64,000 nucleotides of DNA from Streptococcus uberis (lineage in GTDB: Bacteria > Bacillota > Bacilli > Lactobacillales > Streptococcaceae). Positions 19,509 through 30,403 of the stretch are shown one piece after another. A program made the position numbers and the translations under genes. The stretch's first letter is position 1; each line of letters begins with the position of its first letter. The notes under the pieces were generated by a model. It was not told the DNA's origin. It searched no databases and saw only the letters and a list, made by a program, of their open reading frames with translations. Location of the stretch: assembly GCF_900475595.1 (NCBI RefSeq), contig NZ_LS483397.1:1521001-1585000 (forward strand). The letters are read 5' to 3'.

Positions 19509-21338
19509 CTATTTTGCTTTTAAGCTTTCTAAATCATTATCTTTTAATGTCTGTATCAACTCATTTTCATATGTTTGTTTTTCAACTTCTGTCCAATCAA
19601 AATGAGAAGCCATTTCTGCAATTACAGGTTGAATCAAGGATTCCATCTCTTTACGATTAAAGAGCATGTGATTTGTTCTTCTTAAGAAATAATCCGTCGG
19701 TCTTAAAGCCATTTCATAATCCATTGCATAATAAAGAGATAAGGTTTCTGCTAAACTTAAGTCTTTACATGCTTTAATTTTTCGAGTTAAGGCAAACACT
19801 TTTGGAGCATTTGATCCATAAAGATTAGCCAAATATCGCGCATCAGACATGGATAATCCACTAAGGGTTCCGAGTTGAGCATAGGCTTCTAATTCAGAAT
19901 CCACTTTAGCAGGATTAAGTTCTCCACCTGAAACTGGATAAGTTGTTGAATTGATTAATTTAAAGCTTTTACCAAAATCTTTTTGCAGTACAGCAATAAT
20001 TCCTTTTAAAGCACCCTCGGCCATTTTCCGATAGTCTGTGATTTTTCCACCTGCTAGTGTAAATAAGCCATTTTCGTCTCTTTCAAAACTTGACCCTCGA
20101 GAAACTGATGATGGGTCTAAATCTTTTTCTGAATTACTTGTTTCAACAGAGTGGATTGCCTGTTCAACTGTTGCTCTATCTACTTTTTGATCAACATATT
20201 CTTGAACCGTTTGAATAAGGTTTTCAAAGCTATTATCAGATAGTTTGCCGCTATTGCCTCCATTATAATCTGAAGCACTATTTCCTGCTAAAAGCGGACG
20301 TAATCCTGCCCAAGAACTTTCAATGTCATCAATACTTAGATTTGCTTCAGGGAAACGTCTATTAATGACATCTAGTAAATAATCGACATCTTCTTTAGTC
20401 ACAGTTGGGTGTTTTAGATCGCCTGAATAATCTGTATCAGTTGTTCCAAAATAGGTTTTTTCCTCACGTGGTAAAACAAATACCATTCGGCCATCTTTCA
20501 AACCAGTATCAACATAAATAGGCTGAGTAACGTTTAACTTTTGACGGTCTACAACAAGATGTACTCCCTTAGTTGGTCTCATTTGTTTGATTTTCTCTCC
20601 CTTATTTGAGAAATTGCGAACAGTATCACTCCACGGACCAGTTGTATTGATAACAGTCTTTGCTTTTATCTTTATTATTTCATCTGTAAACAAGTCTTTT
20701 GCAACAACACCAATGACTTTCCCAAAATCATCAAAAATAAAATCTTCAGCTTTGACATGACTCGCAATAAGCGCACCATCTCTATTAGCTCTTTTAATAT
20801 TTTCGATAACTAAGCGAGCATCATTGTTTCTATAGTCAAGGTAAACTCCACCCCCTAAAAGGTTTTCCTTTTGAAGATTAGGTTGTTTTTCTAAAACTTC
20901 TTCTTTTGTTAATACTTTATTTGCTGCAGGCGTATTGCTAACACCTGCTAACAAATCATATAAATCCATTGCTACTTTTAAACGGAACATGTTAAAGGTA
21001 CTTCCAGGTTCATCATAGACAGGTAGCAACATTGGATCTGGTTTTGGAATATGAGGTGCAATCTGTTGAACCACAGCGCGTTCAGAAACAGTATCTGAAA
21101 CAACTTCAACATCAAATTGTTTTAAATAACGCAAACCACCGTGAACTAATTTGGTAGAGCGACTTGAAGTACCTTCTGCAAAATCTTGCATTTCAATAAG
21201 GCCAATATCTAAACCGCTAGCCGCTGCTTGAAGTGCTACCCCTGCACCAGTAATCCCCCCGCCAATTATTAGCAAATCTAAATCTCGTTCTTGCATTTTT
21301 TGAAGGGCAAGTCTTCTCGTTTCTCTTGAAAATTCCAT
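19509..21338 (-). CDS. glpO: Alpha-glycerophosphate oxidase
   Basis: FAD-dependent enzyme of 609 residues that oxidises glycerol-3-phosphate to dihydroxyacetone phosphate and, in streptococci, passes electrons to oxygen, making hydrogen peroxide. N-terminal FAD motif IIGGGITGAGVALQ; further family signatures GTSSRSTKLVHGGLRYLKQ and FVLPREEKTYFGTTDTDY. The extra insertion that distinguishes GlpO of lactic bacteria from GlpD is present around residues 370-410 (serine/aspartate-rich). GAGGA-type SD before the ATG. Middle gene of the glp operon. Confidence 0.95.
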   Translation of the reverse strand: MEFSRETRRLALQKMQERDLDLLIIGGGITGAGVALQAAASGLDIGLIEMQDFAEGTSSRSTKLVHGGLRYLKQFDVEVVSDTVSERAVVQQIAPHIPKPDPMLLPVYDEPGSTFNMFRLKVAMDLYDLLAGVSNTPAANKVLTKEEVLEKQPNLQKENLLGGGVYLDYRNNDARLVIENIKRANRDGALIASHVKAEDFIFDDFGKVIGVVAKDLFTDEIIKIKAKTVINTTGPWSDTVRNFSNKGEKIKQMRPTKGVHLVVDRQKLNVTQPIYVDTGLKDGRMVFVLPREEKTYFGTTDTDYSGDLKHPTVTKEDVDYLLDVINRRFPEANLSIDDIESSWAGLRPLLAGNSASDYNGGNSGKLSDNSFENLIQTVQEYVDQKVDRATVEQAIHSVETSNSEKDLDPSSVSRGSSFERDENGLFTLAGGKITDYRKMAEGALKGIIAVLQKDFGKSFKLINSTTYPVSGGELNPAKVDSELEAYAQLGTLSGLSMSDARYLANLYGSNAPKVFALTRKIKACKDLSLAETLSLYYAMDYEMALRPTDYFLRRTNHMLFNRKEMESLIQPVIAEMASHFDWTEVEKQTYENELIQTLKDNDLESLKAK

Positions 21339-21361
21339 TCTTTCCTCCTTTTTTAACCTTC

Positions 21362-22876
<1,515 letters not shown>

Positions 22877-22879
22877 TTA

Positions 22880-22913
22880 GGTAAGCGATTTCTTTTTTGA
22901 TAATTCTATTATA
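22880..22913 (-). promoter_or_regulatory. glpKOF promoter with cre-like site
   Basis: Extended -10 TGA-TATAAT at 22908-22913. Between it and the SD lies AAGAAATCGCTTACC (22880-22894), which matches the cre consensus TGNAANCGNWNNCW except at the first T and the last base. This position would allow CcpA to repress glycerol use when preferred sugars are present. Confidence 0.6.
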
Positions 22914-22934
22914 TCAAATTTCTTGAATAATGTA

Positions 22935-22972
22935 TTATCACAAATTTCATCTAGGTCTCAAATTTGTGATAA
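22935..22972. repeat. 13-bp perfect inverted repeat upstream of glpK
   Basis: TTATCACAAATTT at 22935-22947 and AAATTTGTGATAA at 22960-22972, a 12-base spacer between them. It ends in the -35 region of the glpK promoter, which has no recognisable -35 hexamer. It is a candidate activator or repressor operator for the glycerol operon. Confidence 0.7.
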
Positions 22973-23000
22973 AAAAAGAAACTAGAACATTTCTAGTTTC
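22971..23000 (-). terminator. Terminator of the glyQS-DUF896 unit
   Basis: GAAACTAGAA paired with TTCTAGTTTC across ATG, followed by seven T on the minus strand. Confidence 0.85.
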
Positions 23001-23005
23001 TTTCT

Positions 23006-23263
23006 TTAAGATTTTGGGTCATCTAGGGAGCGTCCATGTAGCCCTTTTTCACGTTGAATTTGTTTTAATTTTTCAGGAGTGACATCGTTTCCTTTTTCGT
23101 CAACAAGTTTGATTCCTTCGATATGGTGACGAACTGAACGACGGTAACCTTCAATGTATTCTTCGCGTAACTTAGCTTGTTCAACTTTCTCAGGACCTGT
23201 TAAACCAACCGTTTTTTTCTTTTTAGCCAGTTCATTAATCCGAGCAATTTTTTTAGGATCCAT
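23006..23263 (-). CDS. YnzC/DUF896 family small protein
   Basis: Small basic helical protein of 85 residues from the ATG at 23263 ([17 protein letters not shown]). This start matches the length of Bacillus YnzC. An ATG at 23284 and a TTG at 23287 are alternatives, closer to AAAGGA, but both lie in the loop of a 7-bp hairpin (ACTTGTC/GACAAGT). Function is not known for the family; YnzC-type proteins are often co-regulated with stress genes. It follows glyS by about 60 bases and probably shares its transcript. Confidence 0.85.
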   Translation of the reverse strand: MDPKKIARINELAKKKKTVGLTGPEKVEQAKLREEYIEGYRRSVRHHIEGIKLVDEKGNDVTPEKLKQIQREKGLHGRSLDDPKS

Positions 23264-23324
23264 AATTGATATTGGACTTGTCATCAAGACAAGTTTTATC
23301 CTTTCTTTTATTTTTAATGCGTTT

Positions 23325-25364
23325 TTACTTGCTATTTAAAAGATTAAATTGTGCAAGTGTCTGAGCTTTTGAAACTAAGCTAGACAAGAGTGCTAAACGA
23401 TTATTTTTGACATTAACGTCTTCGACCATAACCATTGTATGATCAAAAAAGTTCACAATAACATCATTTAAAGCAAACAATTGTTCTACTTTTTCTTTGG
23501 CATTGCCTTCAAGGTTGAGGTTTTCAATAGCTTTGTACAAAGCTATTTCTTCATCATTTTCAAAAAGGTCACTATTAATTTGAGGTTCTTGCTCAGCTTT
23601 TTCCGCCAAATTAAAGACACGCGATAAGTTTTCAACTGCTGTTTTATAGCCTTGGCTTTGTGAAGCACTTACCAATGCTTGAGCCGTTTCTAACATTTGT
23701 GGAACTTGATAGTTAGTAGAAGCAAGCACTGCATCACGAATATCTTTTGGAATGGCTTTGCCCATCATTTTGTCGACACGGGCAGAAATGAATGACATCA
23801 CTTGATCTTTATTCGTATAAGTGAGGCTCTCAAATGGCAATTGATAACAGTTTTCAACAAGAGCATCCATCGGAATATTCCAGCCAAAAGCTTCTAAAAT
23901 ACGGACTATTCCTTGTGTAGCCCTACGTAATGCATAGGGATCATTTGAGCCACTTGGTATAAGATCTACTGAGAAGAAAGATAGTAAAGTGTCCAATTTA
24001 TCAGCCAATGCTAGTAATGCACCTACTTTACTTTCTGGAAGAGCGCCTTCAGCTGAGTTTGGAAGATAATGTTCACGAATGGCTGTTGCTACCATTGCCG
24101 ACTCTCCAGCTAGCAAGGCATACTTTTCTCCCATGATACCTTGTAACTCATCAAACTCACCTACCATTCCTGTTAGCAAGTCAAACTTATAAATCTGACT
24201 AGCACGGTCAAGGGCTTGTCGTTCTTGATCTGATAGACCTACTTTTTCTGCCAAATGACTTGCAATGACTTTAGTGCGGGCCATATGCTCAGAGAGAGAA
24301 CCAATTTTTTCATGGAAAGTGACGTTTGCTAGTTTCGCTACCAAATCCTCAATGTTTAGTTTCTGATCCTCTTTCCAGAAGAATTCACCATCTTCAAGAC
24401 GTGCCACTAAAACTTTTTCATTTCCTTTAATGACATTTTCAATATATTCTGAGTTTCCATTACGGACAGAGATAAAATTAGGTAATAAATGGCCATTTTT
24501 GTCACGCACCACAAAATAACGTTGATGATTTTTCATCGAAGTCACTAAAACTTCTTCCGGCACATCTAAGTACTTTTGATCAAAGGTTCCCATGAAGGCA
24601 GTTGGATATTCAACTAAATTTAAAACTTCGTTTAATAAGTCTTCATCAATATCAACGGCAACATTTTCAGCAATTTCTATTGCCTTAATTTGATCAAGAA
24701 TCATTTGTTGACGTTCCTTAGGATCAACAATGACGAAAACGGTTTTCAAATCTGACTCATAAGAATTGGCATTTTCGATAGTAACTTCTTTTCCTAAGAA
24801 ACGATGTCCACGTGATTTTTGCCCAGAGTGAATATCCAAGAAATCTAAATCTAAGGCATTATCATCTAATAATACAGTTAAAGTATGTACTGGACGAATA
24901 TATTCAAATGTGTGGTTAGCCCAATGCATTGAAACTGGAAAAGTTAAACTAGACAATACTGATGGGATATCTTTTAAGACTTCCTCTGCATCTTTACCAT
25001 TTTCATGTTTTGTGACATAAACATATTCCTCACCTTTGATAGTTCGGAATTCAATAGCATCGGTTGTTAAACCTTTACCTCTTACAAAACCTTGAGCAGC
25101 CTTTGAAAATTCACCATTCTCGTCTAAAGCAATTTTTTTAGAAGGTCCTTTAAAATCTTCAATTAAATCTTCTTGTTTCTCAGCTAAGCCTATTACTCTC
25201 ACCGCCAAACGACGTGGTGTTGAGAATGTTTGAATACTTTCAAATGACAGTCGATTTTCTTTCAGAAAGGATGCTACTTTTTCACCTAATTGCATCTCAC
25301 TTTTTGTTACGACATATGCAGGTAATTCTTCAAGACCTAATTCAAGAAGTAAATTTTTAGTCAT
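23325..25364 (-). CDS. glyS: Glycyl-tRNA synthetase beta subunit
   Basis: Beta chain of the tetrameric bacterial glycyl-tRNA synthetase, 679 residues. It carries the tRNA-recognition and HD-like domains. Signatures: [12 protein letters not shown] at the N-terminus and [21 protein letters not shown]. The C-terminal anticodon-binding portion includes [22 protein letters not shown]. Its ATG overlaps the glyQ stop by one base, consistent with equal subunit production. Controlled by the upstream T-box. Confidence 0.96.
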   Translation of the reverse strand: MTKNLLLELGLEELPAYVVTKSEMQLGEKVASFLKENRLSFESIQTFSTPRRLAVRVIGLAEKQEDLIEDFKGPSKKIALDENGEFSKAAQGFVRGKGLTTDAIEFRTIKGEEYVYVTKHENGKDAEEVLKDIPSVLSSLTFPVSMHWANHTFEYIRPVHTLTVLLDDNALDLDFLDIHSGQKSRGHRFLGKEVTIENANSYESDLKTVFVIVDPKERQQMILDQIKAIEIAENVAVDIDEDLLNEVLNLVEYPTAFMGTFDQKYLDVPEEVLVTSMKNHQRYFVVRDKNGHLLPNFISVRNGNSEYIENVIKGNEKVLVARLEDGEFFWKEDQKLNIEDLVAKLANVTFHEKIGSLSEHMARTKVIASHLAEKVGLSDQERQALDRASQIYKFDLLTGMVGEFDELQGIMGEKYALLAGESAMVATAIREHYLPNSAEGALPESKVGALLALADKLDTLLSFFSVDLIPSGSNDPYALRRATQGIVRILEAFGWNIPMDALVENCYQLPFESLTYTNKDQVMSFISARVDKMMGKAIPKDIRDAVLASTNYQVPQMLETAQALVSASQSQGYKTAVENLSRVFNLAEKAEQEPQINSDLFENDEEIALYKAIENLNLEGNAKEKVEQLFALNDVIVNFFDHTMVMVEDVNVKNNRLALLSSLVSKAQTLAQFNLLNSK

Positions 25365-26281
25365 TATTCTGCCTCCTCTTTTAATAGTTCTACTCGTGTA
25401 GCCTCATCCAAAAGGGGATAACCCAGTTTACGACGCTCCGCTACAAAGGTTTTGGCAACAAGTCGTGCAAGATTACGGATCCGTGCAATATAACCAGCTC
25501 TTTCGGTTACTGATACAGCACCTCTAGCATCTAACAAGTTAAAGGTATGAGAACATTTTAATACATAGTCGTAAGCTGGGTGAACAAGACCTTCCTCTAA
25601 AGCGCGACTTGCTTCTTTTTCAAATTTTTCAAAGTTTTCAAGTAACATCACTTGATCTGAAATTTCAAAAGAATATTTAGAATGCTCATATTCTGGTTGT
25701 AAGAAAATTTCACCATATTTGACGCCTGGTGACCATTCAATATCATAAACAGAATCAACTTCTTGGATGTATGAAGCTAGGCGTTCTAAACCATAAGTTA
25801 CTTCTGAAGTTACAGGCTGAGTAGCTAAACCACCAACTTGTTGGAAATAAGTGAATTGCGTAATTTCCATTCCATCCAACCAAACTTCCCATCCCAATCC
25901 TGCTGAACCTGTTGATGGATTTTCCCAGTTGTCTTCAACAAATCGTATGTCATGCTCCAATGGATTGATGCCTAACTTTTCTAACGATTCGAGATACAAT
26001 TCTTGAATGTTTGAAGGTGAAGGTTTCATCACCACTTGGAACTGATGATGTTGGTAAAGGCGATTAGGGTTTTCACCATACCGGCCATCTGCAGGACGAC
26101 GACTTGGTTCTACATATGCAGCATTCCAAGGTTCTGGTCCAATTGCTCTAAGAAAGGTATAGGGACTCATTGTACCTGCACCCTTTTCATTATCATAGGC
26201 TTGCATCAACATACAGCCCTTATCATTCCAAAATTGTTGTAAAGTCAAAATAATTTCTTGAAATGTTAATTTTTTAGACAT
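25364..26281 (-). CDS. glyQ: Glycyl-tRNA synthetase alpha subunit
   Basis: Alpha chain, 305 residues, which holds the class II aminoacylation site that activates glycine and joins it to tRNA-Gly. Recognised by [32 protein letters not shown] and [24 protein letters not shown] (read in two parts). AAGGAGG lies before the ATG. The T-box leader, about 350 bases long in all, precedes it. Confidence 0.97.
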   Translation of the reverse strand: MSKKLTFQEIILTLQQFWNDKGCMLMQAYDNEKGAGTMSPYTFLRAIGPEPWNAAYVEPSRRPADGRYGENPNRLYQHHQFQVVMKPSPSNIQELYLESLEKLGINPLEHDIRFVEDNWENPSTGSAGLGWEVWLDGMEITQFTYFQQVGGLATQPVTSEVTYGLERLASYIQEVDSVYDIEWSPGVKYGEIFLQPEYEHSKYSFEISDQVMLLENFEKFEKEASRALEEGLVHPAYDYVLKCSHTFNLLDARGAVSVTERAGYIARIRNLARLVAKTFVAERRKLGYPLLDEATRVELLKEEAE

Positions 26282-26461
26282 AATAGTCCTCCTTTTAAGT
26301 TAGTCAATCAACATAAACTTTCTTAGTCGATTCTGCTCATATGAGCAAACAAGTACTTTCACTAGCTGAAGTTTAAAATCGATATCATTTTCCAAAAGAT
26401 TTTATATCCCAACTTCAAGCTTGAAACCTTAACAAATTAAAAAGGTGAAACCTATCTTCCT

Positions 26462-26636
26462 GCCCCTATACAGCTAGTAACTGTATAGGGGCGTAGAGAC
26501 GCGGTTCCACCCTAGTTTATGACTTCGTTATTATTTCATAAAGATATATAGGAAAGTGCCTTATTCATTAATTTCTACGCTCAGCTTTCACCATCCTGAA
26601 CTCGCTTCTGTAAAAGAGAAATGAACTTCTTTCTGA
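26462..26636 (-). promoter_or_regulatory. T-box riboswitch of glyQS
   Basis: The highly conserved T-box AGGGTGGAACCGCG is at 26500-26513 on the minus strand. Upstream, a GGC triplet (26558-26560) in GAATAAGGCACTTTCC is the likely glycine specifier codon. Downstream, a perfect 12-bp hairpin (26462-26473 with 26481-26492, loop of 7) is the expected terminator; its CCCCT arm can also pair with AGGG of the T-box to form the antiterminator. Uncharged tRNA-Gly would bind the specifier and T-box bulge and allow read-through. The hairpin is not followed by a U-run, which is odd. Confidence 0.88.
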
Positions 26637-26641
26637 AACCC

Positions 26642-26670
26642 ATTTTAGCATATCATCATTATTTTGTCCA
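26642..26670 (-). promoter_or_regulatory. Promoter of the glyQS T-box transcript
   Basis: On the minus strand: -35 TGGACA (26665-26670), 17-base spacer, -10 TAAAAT (26642-26647) preceded by TGC. Confidence 0.75.
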
Positions 26671-26783
26671 TAAAATAAAGAAAGCAGTAGGTTTTTAAAT
26701 GTCAGAAATGAAACCTTACTTTTTTTATTGAAGCGAATATCTTTCATGGAAACAAGCATTTTTTATCTTTTAGAAAACATAAG

Positions 26784-27323
26784 CTAAGTATTAAGCACTT
26801 TTTTAAGATAGCCATTTGGAATAATCACTTCCTTAATCAATCTATTTTCTTCATGGATTCGAATGGCGATTGTGATGGCATATAATGGAAAAAGTACCAT
26901 TGCTGTTACTTTAGCATGACAGAGCAGAGCTATGCCTATTAATTCTGGACAAATATTTAGAAAATAATTGGGGTGCTTAATATAGCGAAATAACCAGTGA
27001 TCAACAAATTTGTGATTTTTTGCAATCATTAGTTTTACAGTCCAAATTCCTTCTAGTAGCTGGGTAACCCAATACAAAACGAACAATGAGAAAATCATTA
27101 AAGAAACTCCAAATAAACTCCAAGTATCAAAGGGAACTTTTTTTAGAATGGCTTCAAGTGTCGCAAAAAAATAAACTAATATGTGTAGCAATGTTAAAAA
27201 TTGACTATTTATCTTACCGAATTCTCTACCTCCATTGGCAAGAATGTTTTTTTCGTTTTTTATTGATATTTTTAGAAATAGTAATCTAACAATGAACATG
27301 CTTAGCATAATGATTAGAACCAT
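26784..27323 (-). CDS. Isoprenylcysteine methyltransferase-like membrane protein
   Basis: Membrane protein of 179 residues with four to five hydrophobic segments. The C-terminal block IKHPNYFLNICPELIG followed by HEENRLI is the recognisable ICMT/PEMT-like core that binds SAM in the family. Bacterial relatives methylate varied acceptors, and substrate cannot be inferred here. GAGG lies 8 bases before the ATG. It is monocistronic by appearance, between glyQS and the decayed PTS/IS region. The call is of the fold rather than of activity. Confidence 0.75.
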   Translation of the reverse strand: MVLIIMLSMFIVRLLFLKISIKNEKNILANGGREFGKINSQFLTLLHILVYFFATLEAILKKVPFDTWSLFGVSLMIFSLFVLYWVTQLLEGIWTVKLMIAKNHKFVDHWLFRYIKHPNYFLNICPELIGIALLCHAKVTAMVLFPLYAITIAIRIHEENRLIKEVIIPNGYLKKVLNT

Positions 27324-27610
27324 TGTTTAACCTCTTTCATTTTTCGTTAATTTTATGATAAAACGATTATATATAAGCAGGTTATACTTGTCAACGCAAA
27401 AAAAAGACTGAATCAACTGATTCAATCTGATTAACATTCTTTAGTTGTATTACTAAATGATAGTTTAAACCTGATACAACAAGCATCTAATGTTTAAATT
27501 CCTTTCACAACTTAAGAAAATTTTGAAGCAATCAAAAATTAGCTCTGCTTTTAGATTTTTGAATAGACAAGTCTATCTGGTTATCTTATATCTGATCCTG
27601 AATAGGTTAC
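27324..27610. other. Intergenic stretch with no gene
   Basis: Apart from the orphan terminator at 27398-27427, I see no coding region, repeat or clear promoter here. Together with the IS remnant it separates the ICMT-like gene from the decayed EIIC. Confidence 0.5.
27398..27427 (-). terminator. Orphan terminator left of the IS remnant
   Basis: Stem GATTGAATCA/TGATTCAGTC (one mismatch) followed by eight T on the minus strand. The nearest minus-strand gene upstream is the broken EIIC, so this was probably its terminator before the IS arrived. Confidence 0.7.
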
Positions 27611-27955
27611 ATTAAACTAGACAGAAATTATAAAGTGTTCTACACTTAAAAAAAATAGGAGAAAAACCATGTCTAGAAAAGTACGTCGTCACTTCACCGA
27701 TGATTATAAGCAACAAATTGTTGACCTTTACAATGCTGGTAGAAAGCGTAGCAGTCTCATCAAGGAATATGAACTTACCCCTTTCCACCTTCGATAAGTG
27801 GGTCAGACAAGCCAAAACAAAAGGTTCATTCAAGTCTGTTGATAATCTGACAGATGAACAGCGGGAGCTGATTGAACTCAGGAAACGCAATAAAGAACTC
27901 GAAATGCAATTAGATATCCTAAAGTAAGCGGCGGTGATTATGGCACAAAAAGGGA
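27610..27955 (+). mobile_element. IS3-family (IS150 subgroup) remnant
   Basis: Only the orfA part of an IS3-family element is present, similar in sequence to the orfA of streptococcal IS861-type elements as I recall them. No orfB and no clear pair of terminal inverted repeats are visible. The left edge is set near 27610 where similarity to a leader begins; the right edge is near 27950, where the reverse strand becomes the 3' end of the EIIC pseudogene. It probably inserted into, and lost part of, that gene. Confidence 0.65.
27669..27951 (+). pseudogene. IS3-family transposase orfA, frameshifted and stopped
   Basis: The start MSRKVRRHFTDDYKQQIVDLYN and the later STFDKWVRQAKTKGSF...ELIELRKRNKELEMQLDILK are the helix-turn-helix and leucine-zipper halves of IS3-type OrfA. 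An extra T near 27780-27786 shifts the frame after ELTP, and a CAA-to-TAA change at about 27926 stops it before the usual AAVIMAQKGK ending. An SD (AGGAG) still precedes the ATG. No transposition function is expected. Confidence 0.85.
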
Positions 27956-29060
27956 AACATACCAATGTAGATAAGACTAGGATTAAACTAACAGCAAAAA
28001 AAATAACGCCAATCACCATTACTTGCTAAGAAACCAAAAATCAGACTAGGGGGCCCATAAACAGTAGGATTAATCCATTTTAGCGTTAATAATAAAGCAC
28101 CTATAGCTTCAGCCCCTATGGTCACAATCACCATGGGAATCAAAAGAATTGATTCTAGTATAATGGGTAACCCTAAAATTAATGCTAATGGTTGATCCAC
28201 TATAATAGGAATAAGGGGCAAGTGGCCCAATTTTAATAATTTTTTATTTTTATGCTTTCTCGCGTAAAGAATGATTGCAAAAAGCATCGGCAAAATCATC
28301 CCTAGGCATCCAAACATTACAAAACTATCTCATAGGGTATATAGAGTATGAAAGTGAGGGATTGAAGTGAGATGACCTGTAAGAGCTGCCTGTAAATTAT
28401 CATTGGTGACCGTCAAATCAATTGCCTGATTTTGAAAGATGGAAGGAACCATTAAACCCGTCATTTGAAAGAAAATTCCTGCTGACGACCATAAGAATAC
28501 CGAAGTAAGGCTTGTGGGACCTTTCCCAATTAGTGAAGAACTCATGGCTTCCTCTAAAAAATCCATGCCAAAAGTCATTTTTGCCATCAAAAACTTACCT
28601 GTACTAATTGCCAAAAAAGTAACCATTACAAAGAAAATGAGGGTCACTGTCCGATTTTGTTTTTCTATTTTTTGACCTAAAAAATCGAGTCCAACTCCCA
28701 AGAATCCTAAAAATAACCAGGTTGGTTCTATAGGAAATGCATTATCAAGATCATAACTAGAGGAATAGATTAACCAGGTTAGAAAAAAAGTGAACATCGG
28801 TAAGAAATAATTTTTTTATTCTTTTTCAGAAGTATAGCCCGCAACAAAATAATATAAAAAAGTTGCTGCAAGCAAAACAATAACCATTTTGGATAACTCA
28901 GCTAATTGATCTGAAAACCAGAGAAACCATTTATTTGAAAAGATTTTTGCATTTGTTGTTGCTAGAAAAGAATAGGGAGATAAAAAAAGATTTTGAACTA
29001 ATTGGACCCAAGAAAACAGCAACGCTATTGGAAAAAGTTTTCTGAGACTTTTTTAAAAAC
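27950..29060 (-). pseudogene. PTS EIIC (lactose/cellobiose family), decayed
   Basis: Three consecutive fragments in one frame read as a PTS EIIC membrane protein. Two in-frame stops interrupt it: TAA at 28816-28818 (after GYTSEKE) and TGA at 28330-28332 (after HTLYTL, where family members usually have an aromatic before DSFV). A run of eight T on the minus strand (27996-28003) shifts the frame after GDWR; seven T would restore YFFAVSLILVLSTLVCFPF, which matches EIIC C-termini. The last codons are replaced by the IS remnant, and the N-terminus (reading frame open to about 29060) lacks an obvious start. Non-functional. Confidence 0.85.
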
Positions 29061-29190
29061 TAAGCCAAAATGATGAAAAAATCAACTATCAATTGGTCAC
29101 CTCTGTTCTGACAATCATTGAAATCATTATTTTTTGAAAAAATTAACCTGTTTTCTCATATTTCATCATATTTAAAGCTAAAGCAAAGTA

Positions 29191-29223
29191 AAAAGATTAA
29201 GATAAGCGATATCTTAATCTTTT
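29191..29223 (-). terminator. Terminator of nagA
   Basis: A perfect 14-bp stem (AAAAGATTAAGATA with its complement) and 5-base loop, T-rich on both flanks, just after the nagA stop. Confidence 0.85.
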
Positions 29224-29232
29224 TGCTTTTTG

Positions 29233-30381
29233 TTAAACCTCAAAGGCTTTTTGACCATCCAAATAGGTTGCTTTCAATTCTAATGCCTTATCTAAAACGA
29301 TGAAATCAGCTGCATAGCCTTCCTTGATTTGTCCACAGATATGATCAAGTCCAACTGATTTTGCTGCCACATAAGAAGCCATATGAATAGCTTCTGCAGG
29401 ACTTGCAATTCCCCAGTCAACCACATTCTTAATGCCGTCTTTTAATTGTAAAATAGAACCTGCTAAATTACCGCTACTTTTTAGTCGAGCAGTCCCATTT
29501 TCAACTTTGACAGGAAATTCACCTAACATATAATCCCCATCCTCAGCGCCACCTGCACGCATACAATCTGTAATTAGCGCAACATGATCATGTCCTTTTT
29601 GTTGCATTAAAATATCACATGCGACTGGTGAAACATGGTGTCCATCACAAATCAATTCTGCATAAGTATTGGGAATATGATAAACTGCCCCAACCATACC
29701 AGGTTCCCGATGGCTTAAACCGCGCATTCCGTTATAGGCATGTACCCATACACTAGCACCAGCATCCACAATTTTTTTCGCTTCTTCATAAGTCCCGTTG
29801 GAATGCCCAAGGGCCACAGTCACTCCCTTCTTAGTAAGAGTTGTGACAAACTCTGCAACACCTTCACGTTCCGGTGCCAAGGCTATTTTTTTAATAAGGC
29901 CATTTGCAGCTTTCTGCCAAGCATCAAATTCATCCAATCGTGGATTTTTCATATAAATTGGGTTTTGTGCACCTTTATATTCTTCTGTAAAGTATGGTCC
30001 TTCAAAATATATTCCTTGGATTTTTGCACCTTTAACCTTATCGGCAACTGAGGCAATCGTTGCCGAAACTTTTTCCAACTGTTCAAAACTTGACGTTAAT
30101 GTTGTTGGTAAAAATGAAGTCACTCCTGTTGATAAAAGGCCTTCACTCATTTTGTGGATTCCTTCTGCAGAATTATCCATAACGTCGGCACCTGCAAAAC
30201 CATGAATATGAGTATCTACTAGACCTGGTGCAATCTGATAACCACTATAATCAATGATCTCAGCATCCTCTGACACAGTTTGTAACCACTGTCCAAATTG
30301 ACCATCTTTGATTTCAAGAAATCCACCAGACTGAACATGATTTGGAAAATAAAAACAATCTGCTTTAATATAACGTGTCAT
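29233..30381 (-). CDS. nagA: N-acetylglucosamine-6-phosphate deacetylase
   Basis: Metal-dependent amidohydrolase, 382 residues from the ATG at 30381, which has GGGAGG upstream (a longer frame has no SD). It deacetylates GlcNAc-6-phosphate to glucosamine-6-phosphate, feeding amino sugars into glycolysis or cell wall. Motifs: GLVDTHIHGFAGAD, GIYFEGPYFT, VALGHSNGTY, HAYNGMRGL, LICDGHHVS, LITDCMRAGG. A consensus promoter and a NagR-type palindrome precede it. Confidence 0.96.
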   Translation of the reverse strand: MTRYIKADCFYFPNHVQSGGFLEIKDGQFGQWLQTVSEDAEIIDYSGYQIAPGLVDTHIHGFAGADVMDNSAEGIHKMSEGLLSTGVTSFLPTTLTSSFEQLEKVSATIASVADKVKGAKIQGIYFEGPYFTEEYKGAQNPIYMKNPRLDEFDAWQKAANGLIKKIALAPEREGVAEFVTTLTKKGVTVALGHSNGTYEEAKKIVDAGASVWVHAYNGMRGLSHREPGMVGAVYHIPNTYAELICDGHHVSPVACDILMQQKGHDHVALITDCMRAGGAEDGDYMLGEFPVKVENGTARLKSSGNLAGSILQLKDGIKNVVDWGIASPAEAIHMASYVAAKSVGLDHICGQIKEGYAADFIVLDKALELKATYLDGQKAFEV

Positions 30382-30403
30382 TTGAAACCTCCCTTTTTCT
30401 ACC

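Noticed and set aside
26568..26759. A 63-residue minus-strand frame upstream of glyQ
   Set aside because: It overlaps the T-box leader and its promoter, and has no SD; the RNA elements explain the sequence.
27612..28019. A 135-residue minus-strand frame across the IS remnant
   Set aside because: It is the antisense of the transposase fragment joined to the shifted tail of the EIIC pseudogene. It explains the frameshift but is not a gene.
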